From contig JANDJL010000009.1 of assembly GCA_024330965.1 (NCBI GenBank), positions 31,849 through 95,848 on the forward strand: a DNA stretch of 64,000 nucleotides, written 5' to 3'. The translations under genes and the position numbers were made by a program. Positions 46,595 to 54,783 of the stretch are shown here, one piece after another (position 1 is the stretch's first letter; the number at the start of each line of letters is the position of its first letter). Source of the stretch: Nitrospira sp. (GTDB taxonomy: Bacteria; Nitrospirota; Nitrospiria; Nitrospirales; Nitrospiraceae). A model generated the notes under the pieces. The model saw nothing but the letters and a program-made list of their open reading frames with translations. It made no database searches and was not told where the DNA came from.

Positions 46595-48362
46595 ACCAAT
46601 GTCGCCAGGATCCGATCCCACCTGTTGCGCCCGTCTCAAACAAGACGTCGATCCGGAAACTCGTGCGCCGAACGCTTGTCAGGACCGATCCGATAGACGG
46701 CACGTGTTGATTCTGAACATCACTCGTATGGGTGATTTGGTTCAAATGGGCCCATTACTCAGTCGGTTGGCTGAGGAATGGCCCGGCTGCTCCGTCGATT
46801 TAGTCGTCGATCGGCGGTTCGCTCCCGTGGCCGCCATGCTGCCAGGATTGCGCGAGGTCATCACGTATGACTTTCATGAGCTGATCGATGAAAGTCGAGC
46901 CGCCGTCAAGGATGTCGTCTCCTTGTATCGCGAGATGGCGGCGTGGATTCGTCCGTTGGCGGAGCGTCGATATGATCGCATCATCAATCTGACGTTCAAC
47001 AAATCCAGCGCGCTCCTGGCCGCTTCTATCGGGGCGCCAGACATCCGAGGTGCCAGGAGCGCCTGGGACGGGGGGACGGTCATCAACAATCCCTGGATGG
47101 CCTATTTCGCGGATATGCACCATTTCCGCCAGATCAATCGGTTCAACTTGGTCGATGTCTATGCGCTGGGCGGAAGCGGGCCTGGTTCGTTCGCACCGCT
47201 GAGGCTCACGATCGGGGCGGAGGTGCAAGAGTGGGCGCGCCATACCCTCTCAACCGATGACCCTGAGCGGACAGCATGGATTGCAGTCCAGGCCGGCGCC
47301 AGCGACGTCATGAAGGCGTGGCGGCCATGGTATTTCGGTCGGACGTTAGCGCTTGTTTCTAGACAATGGTGCGGAGGCTTTCTTTTTCTGGGGGCCGAGT
47401 CCGAACGAGGTGTCGTCGCGCAAGTGTTGCAAGCCTATCGAGAGGCGGGAGGTCGGAATCCGGTCAGGAACGAGCTGGGGCGGACGACTGTGGCCCAGGC
47501 GACGGCGCTGCTGGCGGCCTCTCGCCTGCTGCTGACGAATGATACAGGCCCCATGCACCTGGCCGTCGCTATGGGGGTTCCGGTCGTCGATCTTTCGGTT
47601 GGGCACGTCGATTTCTGGGAAACCGGTCCGTATGGGCCTGGCCATTGGGTGCTTCAACCGGATTTGGAGTGTGCGCCATGCGGATTCGACCAAGTCTGTG
47701 TGCACCAGGCCTGTAAAGATCGAGTTCAGAGCGATCAGGTTGCGGCGCTGCTGCTCCACGTTCTGGGGCAAGGACCGTTTCCTTCCGACATTCGAGGGTT
47801 CCGCGTCTATCAATCCGATGTCGATGAAGATGGTTTGGGAACATTCAGATGTCGCACGGGACGGGAGCCGGCCGATGTGGTTTGGTACGCTTCGTTTTGG
47901 CGCCGCTATTGGTACGAAACCTTCACCGGGGTTCAAAGTAAAGTTCCTTCACCGGAGATTCCGCCGCCCGATGCCGATGCCGCGCGGTCGGTGATCGAGG
48001 ACCTAGTGCCGGCCCTCGATCGGGCATGTGCCGTGGCCGATGAAGTCGTGCGGGTGGCGACGGAACGAGTCGTCGATGTCGAGAGGCTCCGGGCGTTGCA
48101 GCGCTCTCTTTCCTGTGAACGAGAACGGCTTGTGACATCGGGGATGAGCACGATGGCCACAAGACCGATTACGACGGCGTTTCTCAGGGCCATTCAGAGC
48201 GACGATATGGAGGGGTTGGGGGCGATGGCCCGGCATCATGCGCAGGCCTATCGGCGGTGGAGGGCGCAGCTCGTCTATATGAGGCAGGCACTTGGGATTC
48301 GGAGACAGGGGAAGGTGCAGACGCTGCCGATGGACCGATATGCGTCGGCAGCCGTTCAATGA
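46587..48362 (+). CDS. Family 9 glycosyltransferase with long C-terminal extension
   Basis: 591 residues, start overlapping the previous gene by 8 bases; a later start nearer the fold is possible because the first 35 residues are not conserved-looking. GT9 features: HVLILNITRMGDLVQMGPLL, WIAVQAGASDVMKAW, FLFLGAESERG and TNDTGPMHLAVAMGVPVVDLS. A Cys-rich loop ECAPCGFDQVCVHQAC resembles the one in other heptosyltransferases. About 200 residues after the fold (about 395-591) are mostly helical and not recognised. Last transferase of the island. Confidence 0.9.
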   Translation: MCEPMSPGSDPTCCARLKQDVDPETRAPNACQDRSDRRHVLILNITRMGDLVQMGPLLSRLAEEWPGCSVDLVVDRRFAPVAAMLPGLREVITYDFHELIDESRAAVKDVVSLYREMAAWIRPLAERRYDRIINLTFNKSSALLAASIGAPDIRGARSAWDGGTVINNPWMAYFADMHHFRQINRFNLVDVYALGGSGPGSFAPLRLTIGAEVQEWARHTLSTDDPERTAWIAVQAGASDVMKAWRPWYFGRTLALVSRQWCGGFLFLGAESERGVVAQVLQAYREAGGRNPVRNELGRTTVAQATALLAASRLLLTNDTGPMHLAVAMGVPVVDLSVGHVDFWETGPYGPGHWVLQPDLECAPCGFDQVCVHQACKDRVQSDQVAALLLHVLGQGPFPSDIRGFRVYQSDVDEDGLGTFRCRTGREPADVVWYASFWRRYWYETFTGVQSKVPSPEIPPPDADAARSVIEDLVPALDRACAVADEVVRVATERVVDVERLRALQRSLSCERERLVTSGMSTMATRPITTAFLRAIQSDDMEGLGAMARHHAQAYRRWRAQLVYMRQALGIRRQGKVQTLPMDRYASAAVQ

Positions 48363-48496
48363 AAGAAACGGTACAACTCGGCGGGGATGGCGCGGCGGAA
48401 ACGGCGTGAATGGGTGTCAGGAGGTTGCCGGCTATCGACGATCCGTCACGTCGGAGGACGGGAGCGCCGTCAAAAGAGGTGGAAAGGAGAGCGACT

Positions 48497-49021
48497 ATGC
48501 GCGTGAAGCTCGATCAAGAGGAATGGGAGTCTTGCGAACAGGCGACATTAGGCGAGGTGTTGGTCGAAATCAGTGACCGTGCCCACGCGCGATCGCGTCT
48601 GGTAACCAGACTCCGATTGGATCAACGGGAGATCACGGATCGGGACATCGACGAGGGGTTTCTGTCGGAACCGGTTTCTCGGTATGAACGCCTCACGGCG
48701 TTGTCCCAGTCGGTGCGGGACATCGAGCATGACGCCTGGATCGCCGCAGGACGCTACGCGAAATTCCTGCACAAAGAGGGACTCACTCTGCTGGAGACAT
48801 GGCGGGCTGGAATCCCTCGTGAGCAAGCCATGAACGAGTGGCTGGGCCGGTTGGCTGATTATTTAGAATTTATCGAAGGCCGGAGCGCATCATGCCAGGC
48901 AGGCCGTCCTCCATCCCTCAGCTTCTGGATTCAAGAACTGTTAGCGGCGCGGGAGCGGAGTGACGTGGTTCTGACAGCCGATCTCTTGGAGTACGAAATT
49001 CTCCCCCGGCTGGAGGGGTAG
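48497..49021 (+). CDS. Unknown 174-residue protein upstream of flagellin
   Basis: Start ATG at 48497 with GGAAAGGAG upstream; the open frame starts at 48410. No domain recognised. It is charged, helical and free of membrane segments, with ATLGEVLVEISDRAHARSRLVTRLRLDQREIT and a Leu-rich centre. It sits between the last glycosyltransferase and the flagellin promoter, so a link to flagellin synthesis or modification is possible but not shown. Confidence 0.65.
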   Translation: MRVKLDQEEWESCEQATLGEVLVEISDRAHARSRLVTRLRLDQREITDRDIDEGFLSEPVSRYERLTALSQSVRDIEHDAWIAAGRYAKFLHKEGLTLLETWRAGIPREQAMNEWLGRLADYLEFIEGRSASCQAGRPPSLSFWIQELLAARERSDVVLTADLLEYEILPRLEG

Positions 49022-49114
49022 CGTTTCGCGCCTGTTCTCCTGTTCTAAGGTGGAGTGTGCTGATATTCATTCGTGCCCGTTGCCCCTGTTCACTCCTTTC
49101 CCACCCGTCACGGC

Positions 49115-49141
49115 TTAAGTCTTGAGAGGATTGACCGATAA
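49115..49141 (+). promoter_or_regulatory. Sigma-28 (FliA) promoter of flagellin
   Basis: TTAAGTCT (49115-49122), 11 bases, then ACCGATAA (49134-49141) matches the TAAAGTTT-N11-GCCGATAA consensus at 6 of 8 and 7 of 8 positions. It gives a leader of about 100 bases before the flagellin ATG. Confidence 0.85.
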
Positions 49142-49153
49142 CATGGGCAATCA

Positions 49154-49177
49154 GCGGATCGCGCTGCGGATCGCGCT
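49154..49177 (+). repeat. Tandem 12-bp repeat in the flagellin leader
   Basis: GCGGATCGCGCT occurs twice head to tail, just downstream of the expected start of transcription. Each unit contains GGATCGCGC and can fold as a small hairpin (CAGCG with CGCTG). Possible regulator site. Confidence 0.75.
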
Positions 49178-49248
49178 GAAGGAGAAACAGGCTTCTGCAC
49201 GGACGCCGGAGGCAAGCGGAAACGATTTAGTGGCAAGGAGGATAGGGT

Positions 49249-50076
49249 ATGGCTCTGATCGTTAACAACAATCCCGCGTCGATCGCGGCCCAGCGAAACC
49301 TGACGGTAAGCACCAATGCGCTGCAACGTTCCGTTGAGCGGCTGTCATCCGGTCTACGGATCACCCGCGCGGCGGACGACGCCGCCGGGCTCGGTTTGTC
49401 CGAGTCCTTGCGGGCGCAGATTCGCAGTATCAACCAGGCGACCCGCAACGCCTCCGACGGTATCAGTTTGACGCAGATCGCCGACGGTGCCGCTTCGGTC
49501 ATCGGCTCCCTGTTGGCGAGAATGCGCGAGTTGGCTTCTCAGTCGTCGAGCGGCACGGTGGGGGCTACGGAACGGTCCTACATCGATCAGGAATTTCTCG
49601 CGCTGCGATCGGAAATCGACCGGATCGCTCAAACCACCGAATTCAACGGGCAGGCCTTGACTAGCGGTACCACTATCAGCTTCTCCATCGCGATCGGGTT
49701 CCGGAGCGGCACGGGTAACACCCTGTCGTTGGACTTAAACGACCTCCAGACGTCGTCTTTGGGACTCACCGGCGTCAACGTTTCGACATCGACCAATGCG
49801 ACGAGCGCCTTGGCGAACATCGATAACGCCATCAGCGCCGTGGCGACAGCCCGAGCGGAGTATGGGTCGCTGCAAAACCGGTTGGAAGCCACGATCTCCA
49901 ACTTGCAAGTCACGAGTGAAAACATCACGGCGGCCGAATCGCGGATTCGGGACGCGGATATCGCCTATGAAACGTCGGTGTTTACGAAGAATCAGATCCT
50001 GGTGCAGGCGGGTATCTCAGTTCTCGCTCAGGCGAATACACTGCCGCAACAGGCCTTGGCTTTGTTGCAGCGGTAA
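49249..50076 (+). CDS. fliC: Flagellin
   Basis: 275 residues, start ATG at 49249 with AGGAGG upstream. Flagellin is the filament subunit, secreted by the flagellar type III system. The conserved N-terminal helices (about 1-140, ALIVNNNPASIAAQRNL, RLSSGLRITRAADDAAGLGLSE) and C-terminal helices (about 185-275, NRLEATISNLQVTSENITAAESRIRD, ending QANTLPQQALALLQR) are joined by a short middle rich in Thr/Ser (SGTTIS, STSTNATSALA). The variable D2/D3 region is essentially missing, so Ser/Thr residues of the short centre are the likely glycosylation sites. Driven by a sigma-28 promoter. Confidence 0.97.
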   Translation: MALIVNNNPASIAAQRNLTVSTNALQRSVERLSSGLRITRAADDAAGLGLSESLRAQIRSINQATRNASDGISLTQIADGAASVIGSLLARMRELASQSSSGTVGATERSYIDQEFLALRSEIDRIAQTTEFNGQALTSGTTISFSIAIGFRSGTGNTLSLDLNDLQTSSLGLTGVNVSTSTNATSALANIDNAISAVATARAEYGSLQNRLEATISNLQVTSENITAAESRIRDADIAYETSVFTKNQILVQAGISVLAQANTLPQQALALLQR

Positions 50077-50087
50077 GCGACGGAAGG

Positions 50088-50124
50088 AGCGGCCGCTCGA
50101 CGTGATAAACGTCGAGCGGCCGCT
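50088..50124 (+). terminator. Long perfect hairpin after flagellin
   Basis: A 16-bp perfect stem (AGCGGCCGCTCGACGT with its complement, 50088-50103 and 50109-50124) and a 5-base loop lie 11 bases after the stop codon. There is no T run, so it may stabilise flagellin mRNA or act with Rho; some read-through into flaG is likely. Confidence 0.75.
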
Positions 50125-50153
50125 TATCGGCTGGATTTGGCGATGAGGCTGCC

Positions 50154-50567
50154 ATGATTACACAGGCTGTCAGCAAGGCGGATCTCTTGGCGGCGTTCCA
50201 CAAAGAAGGAGGGCCGGATCGCCCTTTTATGAAGCAACAAGCCGATCCGACACGAAAAACGGAGCTTTCCTCTCGTGCGGAGCCAGCGGGCCTCCTTCAT
50301 CGTGCTGACGGTGGTCGCGTTGCGTTGGATCGGGCGGTGGGCACCGTCGAGCACATGCTAAAGTCGGCTGATCTTCAGGTCAGGCTTCTCGTGGACGAAG
50401 AAACCGAACAGGTTGTGGTCAAGGTGGTCAAAGAATCTGGGGAGGTGATTCGTCAATTTCCTCCTGAGGAGATTCTGGAGCTGGCGAGATATCTGTCCGA
50501 AGAGCAGATGAATCGGCCGGACAAAGGCGTGTTAGACAAAGGCGTGTTGCTGGAGGAGCGGGCCTGA
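50154..50567 (+). CDS. flaG: FlaG family protein
   Basis: 137 residues. The C-terminal 80 residues carry the FlaG fold: VEHMLKSADLQVRLLVDEETEQVVVKVVKESGEVIRQFPPEEILELA. FlaG is thought to affect filament length or flagellin export. The N-terminal 55 residues are less conserved. It lies between flagellin and fliD, the usual place. Confidence 0.92.
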   Translation: MITQAVSKADLLAAFHKEGGPDRPFMKQQADPTRKTELSSRAEPAGLLHRADGGRVALDRAVGTVEHMLKSADLQVRLLVDEETEQVVVKVVKESGEVIRQFPPEEILELARYLSEEQMNRPDKGVLDKGVLLEERA

Positions 50568-50622
50568 AAAATTGAGCATTATGCTCTTGCCTGTGGCTCG
50601 TGAGGCGTGAGGAAGGAAGCGT

Positions 50623-52017
50623 ATGGCGACGATCAGTTTCGGCGGACTCGGCAACGGAGTGGACTTCGGGCAGGTCATTGATCAGATGCTGAAAGTCGCC
50701 CGTCTTCCAGTCGATCGGTTGAACGATCGGAAAGCCGTTCTGAATTCGAAAAACACCGACTACGCTACACTCGGCACGAAACTGATCATGCTGCAGAGCG
50801 CCGCCGACAAGTTGAAACGGGCCAGCCTTTTTGACCGGTCATCGGCGAGTGTCTCCGATGAGACGGTACTGACGGCGACCGCTTCATCAACGGCGACGCC
50901 AGGAACCTATCAGATCCAGGTCACGAGACTCGCGCAATCTCATCAACTTGTCAGCAAGGCGGCCAAGGCCGTCGCCTCCACGACGACCGATATTGTGTCG
51001 GGGAGTTCCGCGACATTCACGTTCCGCGTGGGGTCGGGGGCTGATCAAACTGTCACGCTCGGTGCCACGGCCACGCTCGAAGATTTGAGGGATCAGATCA
51101 ACGATCTCGGCGCCGGTGTGACCGCATCCATCATCAATGCCGGCTCGGATACGACGCCGGCCTACCGTCTCGTGTTGACATCAACCAGCACAGGCGCCGG
51201 CAACGCCATCACGATAGTGACAGACGAGACCGACCTTGATTTAACCAATGGCAGCGGGACGGGCGGGACGGACACATTGCAGGCGGCGCAGGACGCAGAA
51301 GTGATCGTGGGATCGTCGTCAACCGTCACGCTCACGAGAAGCGGCAACGTGCTCACCGACGCCATCAACGGTGTGACGCTCACCATCAAGGATACGGGGA
51401 CCGTTCAGGTGAGCGTCGAGAGGGATGGCAACGCCGTCAAAAGCAATATTATGGCGTTAGCCACCGCGTACAACGACGTCGTGAAGTTCATCAATGAACG
51501 GACCACCTACGACGCCGTGACAAAAAAAGGGGGCAACTTCTTCAATGAACCCACGGTGCGGACCGTGCTTTCTCAGGTGCGAACGGCCTTGTCTGCGACG
51601 GTGTCCGGTGCATCGACATTCAGCACGGTCGGCGAGATCGGATTCAAGACGGAACGCGACGGAACCATCACAGTTGATGAGGCGAAGCTCAGCGCGGCGA
51701 TCAATGAAAACTATGCGGCGGTCAAGACGCTCTTCATCACTCAAGGCGGCGTGACAGGCATCGCTCAGCTCATAGTTGATGCGGTGGATCGTCTCGACGA
51801 CATTGAGTTTGGATCGATCACACTCCGCAAACAGGGGCTGACAAAAACCATCGTCGATCTCACGGGCGAGATCGCCAAAAAAGAAGATGCGCTGGCGCTC
51901 TACGAAGAGCGGCTCAAGCGACAATACGCGGCGTTGGACGCCCTCTTGCGACAATTGAGCAGTCAATCGTCCTTTCTGACGGCGCGGGATGCTGTTGTAG
52001 CCAAACGAACCTTCTAA
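50623..52017 (+). CDS. fliD: Flagellar hook-associated protein 2 (filament cap)
   Basis: 464 residues, ATG with GGAAGG upstream. FliD forms the cap at the filament tip and guides flagellin polymerisation. N-terminal FliD domain (about 1-110, SFGGLGNGVDFGQVIDQMLKVAR), a repetitive Thr/Ala/Ser-rich middle (about 110-280) and a C-terminal helical domain (about 285-464, AYNDVVKFINERTTYD, ending ALLRQLSSQSSFLTAR). Slightly shorter middle than in enteric FliD. Confidence 0.96.
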   Translation: MATISFGGLGNGVDFGQVIDQMLKVARLPVDRLNDRKAVLNSKNTDYATLGTKLIMLQSAADKLKRASLFDRSSASVSDETVLTATASSTATPGTYQIQVTRLAQSHQLVSKAAKAVASTTTDIVSGSSATFTFRVGSGADQTVTLGATATLEDLRDQINDLGAGVTASIINAGSDTTPAYRLVLTSTSTGAGNAITIVTDETDLDLTNGSGTGGTDTLQAAQDAEVIVGSSSTVTLTRSGNVLTDAINGVTLTIKDTGTVQVSVERDGNAVKSNIMALATAYNDVVKFINERTTYDAVTKKGGNFFNEPTVRTVLSQVRTALSATVSGASTFSTVGEIGFKTERDGTITVDEAKLSAAINENYAAVKTLFITQGGVTGIAQLIVDAVDRLDDIEFGSITLRKQGLTKTIVDLTGEIAKKEDALALYEERLKRQYAALDALLRQLSSQSSFLTARDAVVAKRTF

Positions 52018-52032
52018 AGCGGAGATCAAGCC

Positions 52033-52428
52033 ATGATCGCACAGCGTGCGAATCAGTACCAGCAGACACAGATCATGACGTCATCGCGCGTGCAGATTGT
52101 GGTGTTGCTGTACGATGCGGCTGTTCAATCGGTGGAATTGGCGCGCCACGCGGTCGAAACGAACAACCTAGCCGACAAAGGACGGTTTCTGGGGCGTGCT
52201 ATCTCGATTGTCGGAGAACTCGACTGCGCACTCGATTATGAACAAGGAGGCGAGATCGCACGGTCGTTGCATCGGCTTTACGAGTACGCATTGGCCGAGC
52301 TGGTGGGAGCGAATGCTCGAAACGATGCGCGTAAGCTTGAGGGAGTGCTCCGCTGTTTGAATGTTCTGCGCGAGGCGTGGAGAGAGGTAGCGGCTCAGCA
52401 TCATGCTCCGCTCGCGATGGCGCGGTGA
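52033..52428 (+). CDS. fliS: Flagellin chaperone
   Basis: 131 residues, 15 bases after fliD. FliS binds the C-terminus of flagellin in the cytoplasm. The start ANQYQQTQIMTSSRVQIVVLLYDAAVQSVELA is diagnostic, and the rest is a four-helix bundle with LDCALDYEQGGEIARSLHRLYEYA. It overlaps the following gene only if that gene starts at its upstream codon. Confidence 0.95.
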   Translation: MIAQRANQYQQTQIMTSSRVQIVVLLYDAAVQSVELARHAVETNNLADKGRFLGRAISIVGELDCALDYEQGGEIARSLHRLYEYALAELVGANARNDARKLEGVLRCLNVLREAWREVAAQHHAPLAMAR

Positions 52429-52435
52429 TTCGTTT

Positions 52436-52756
52436 ATGGCTTTATCGGAAGAAGCGACGACCGTCAAACGTCTTACGGAGGCCGCGCACGTCGCCGCCGT
52501 CAGGGGAGAATGGAATATCGTCGAAGCCTGTTATCGGCAGCGGGAGGCCGTCTTGCGGGACTCCGCGCTTCCTGACGAGGTCGTTGTTCGTATCCAGGCT
52601 CTCGATCGAGAGGTGGCAGAGCGGGCCAGATTGGCGCAGGTAGGGGTGGCGGCTTCGCTGCATGACGCCGCCTTGTGGCGTCGACGGTTGGAAGAGCTTC
52701 GGCGGCGAATTAATGTGCCGGTTGGCCAATCAAGTACGATTGTCAAGCGGGGGTGA
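52436..52756 (+). CDS. FliT-like flagellar export chaperone
   Basis: 106 residues from the ATG at 52436; an ATG at 52403 is in frame. Short, helical and charged (EEATTVKRLTEAAHVAAVRGEWNIVEACYRQREAVLRD; ASLHDAALWRRRLEELRRRI). No sequence motif fixes the family, but size, helix content and the position right after fliS match FliT. Assigned by position; moderate confidence. Confidence 0.65.
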   Translation: MALSEEATTVKRLTEAAHVAAVRGEWNIVEACYRQREAVLRDSALPDEVVVRIQALDREVAERARLAQVGVAASLHDAALWRRRLEELRRRINVPVGQSSTIVKRG

Positions 52757-52896
52757 GTGCAAAGACGATGAAGCCGATTCCATCTTCCGGATGCTGTGGA
52801 TGAGCGAGGCCGACGCTTATTGGACCGGAGTCTGATCAGCGTGCGCCGGCGCGTCGGCTTTGCGACGTCGGCGGTGTCTGATGGGGAAAGAAACAC

Positions 52897-54018
52897 GTGA
52901 AAAGAGACCCTGATAACGGCTCGGTCTGCACCGATCCTATAGTTGACGAGAGCCTTCTGAGGATAAATGAGCGGCGGCTTGGCGGGCTCATGTCTCTGGT
53001 GCGGGCGTTTGCGCGCTCTCTTGACGACGACACGATGGTCGGAGCCCTATTGAAGGAGCTGCCGTCGTTGATCGAGGTGCATCGTATCGGCGTCGCGACG
53101 CACGGTTCCGGTAAGGTCTGGACGTGGTCGAGGGATGAAGATCGTTGGAAAGCACATGTCCTGCGATCGTGCTTGTCGGATCGTGTGGAAGGAGAAGCCG
53201 GCGGAAGAAGGTCCTCAGGATCAGGAAGTCGCATGATCGAGCGTCGCGGGTTGTCGTTGGTTCCTCGCCGTGCCGACTTGGCGAAAAGAGAGGAAACGTT
53301 CGTCAGCGCTTATGAAGCGAGATTGACCATGGGCACGGAAGAAGTCGGCTTGTTGCGCGTCGAAAGGGACGTGGATCGTCCGTTTGGGAAACAGGAATCG
53401 GAGTTCATAACGGCCGTGGCCGACGCATTGGCGCTGGCTTTGGTCAAACGAGGTGCCGTCCGACAAATTGAAGACAGAGGAATGAAAGATCCGCTGACCG
53501 GTCTGTTGGACCGGCGCGCACTGGAAACGATACTTCATCGGCGACTGACGGCCGGGCGTCGTTACGGTGTGCCGACCTGTTTGCTGGTATTGGATCTTGA
53601 TTATTTCAAAGTCGTCAACGAGCGGCTCGGTCATACCAGCGGCGACGGCTTGCTCCAACAGGTGGCGTCACTCTTGGAGGAAACCGTCCGTGAGGTGGAT
53701 CGTGTGGCCAGATACGGGGGCGAAGCATTCGCCGTCGTGTCGCCCCATACCGATCTTCAACAGGCTCGGGCGCTTGCAGAGCGAATCCGGGACAAGATCG
53801 AGCGGCGCGCCTTCATCTTGCAGGAAGGCCACGTGCGTATTACGGCAAGTGTCGGGGCCGCGTCGATGGGGCATCCTGCGATCGAATCGGTCGGGCAATG
53901 GATCGCGGCAGCCGACTCGGCGCTGGATGAGGCGAAGTCCCGAGGACGCAATCGCGTTGTCGTATACGGATCGTCTCCTTGCATACCGGCGCAAGCCGCC
54001 GTCGGTCTTGCGGCTTAG
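52897..54018 (+). CDS. Diguanylate cyclase with N-terminal GAF-like domain
   Basis: 373 residues, GTG start at 52897. A GAF-like domain (about 40-185) precedes the GGDEF domain (about 195-365) with DPLTGLLDRRALE, LDLDYFKVVNERLGH and the active-site loop RYGGEAF (274-278: GGEAF rather than GGDEF or GGEEF). The inhibitory I-site RxxD is present as REVD (265-268) at the canonical distance. The second Glu of the motif is Ala, so activity should be checked. It produces, if active, the c-di-GMP read by the PilZ protein next door. Located inside the flagellar/chemotaxis block. Confidence 0.9.
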   Translation: MKRDPDNGSVCTDPIVDESLLRINERRLGGLMSLVRAFARSLDDDTMVGALLKELPSLIEVHRIGVATHGSGKVWTWSRDEDRWKAHVLRSCLSDRVEGEAGGRRSSGSGSRMIERRGLSLVPRRADLAKREETFVSAYEARLTMGTEEVGLLRVERDVDRPFGKQESEFITAVADALALALVKRGAVRQIEDRGMKDPLTGLLDRRALETILHRRLTAGRRYGVPTCLLVLDLDYFKVVNERLGHTSGDGLLQQVASLLEETVREVDRVARYGGEAFAVVSPHTDLQQARALAERIRDKIERRAFILQEGHVRITASVGAASMGHPAIESVGQWIAAADSALDEAKSRGRNRVVVYGSSPCIPAQAAVGLAA

Positions 54019-54038
54019 GAGAACGGAGCGATTTGGCC

Positions 54039-54653
54039 ATGTCGGTGCTAACAATGATAGATCCGCACACTATGCGATCGGGGGTATCGGAAGATCGGCG
54101 GGAATGGATCCGCATTGAGGACAAGCTGTTACTCGAATACCGATTGGAGGGCGAGCAGGAGAAAACGTCTTCCCTGCGCCGAGAGATGGTGACCGACGAA
54201 ATGATTGCGGCCGCGGTAGAAAAACCGACAACCGAACTGCTGGCCCGGTCCGGCGATTTATTAGCGCAGGCGGCGTTGATCCCATGGATCATGAAAGTGG
54301 ACTGGTTGTTGGAGGTGCTGTTGAAAACGTTGGCGAAGGCGCATCCCGGCTGCATGGAGCTGGCGAGAGTGACGACCGTCAACATCAGCGGCGGGGGAAT
54401 CGGATTCGTCGCGTCGCAACGGTTTAACGCCGGCGATCGATTGGCCCTGAGAGTCATTTTGCCGCCGTTCACGCCGATTCAAGTGGTGGCCAAAGTGATC
54501 CGGTCGTCGCCGGATCCGCAGGGGCAGGGATTCGTTCTCGCCGCCGAGTTCGTCGATCTTGGCGCGGATGAGCAGGATCACCTGGTCCGTTACGTGCTCC
54601 AGACGCAGGCGGAGCGGCTTCGCACGCGGAAAAAAGACGAGCAATCTGTATGA
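54039..54653 (+). CDS. PilZ-domain protein
   Basis: 204 residues from the ATG at 54039; the open frame starts at 53979. PilZ signatures: RREWIR near 20-25 (RxxxR) and VNISGGGIGF later (NxSxxG). About 90 residues of helical insert, including EMIAAAVEKPTTELLARSGDLLAQAA and a hydrophobic stretch PWIMKVDWLLEVLLKTL, separate the two motifs, which is unusual. Follows the diguanylate cyclase and probably senses its product. Confidence 0.85.
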   Translation: MSVLTMIDPHTMRSGVSEDRREWIRIEDKLLLEYRLEGEQEKTSSLRREMVTDEMIAAAVEKPTTELLARSGDLLAQAALIPWIMKVDWLLEVLLKTLAKAHPGCMELARVTTVNISGGGIGFVASQRFNAGDRLALRVILPPFTPIQVVAKVIRSSPDPQGQGFVLAAEFVDLGADEQDHLVRYVLQTQAERLRTRKKDEQSV

Positions 54654-54783
54654 GGGCAGCGCCGTTTTGTGATGATCGGCGTGTTCTGCGAATCGTGGAG
54701 ATGCCGGCGACGCGAAGTCCGCGCTGGCTGGAATACAGGACGCCGAATCGAAAGGCCTTTGACTGAACGGGAGTGGTGGAGCG

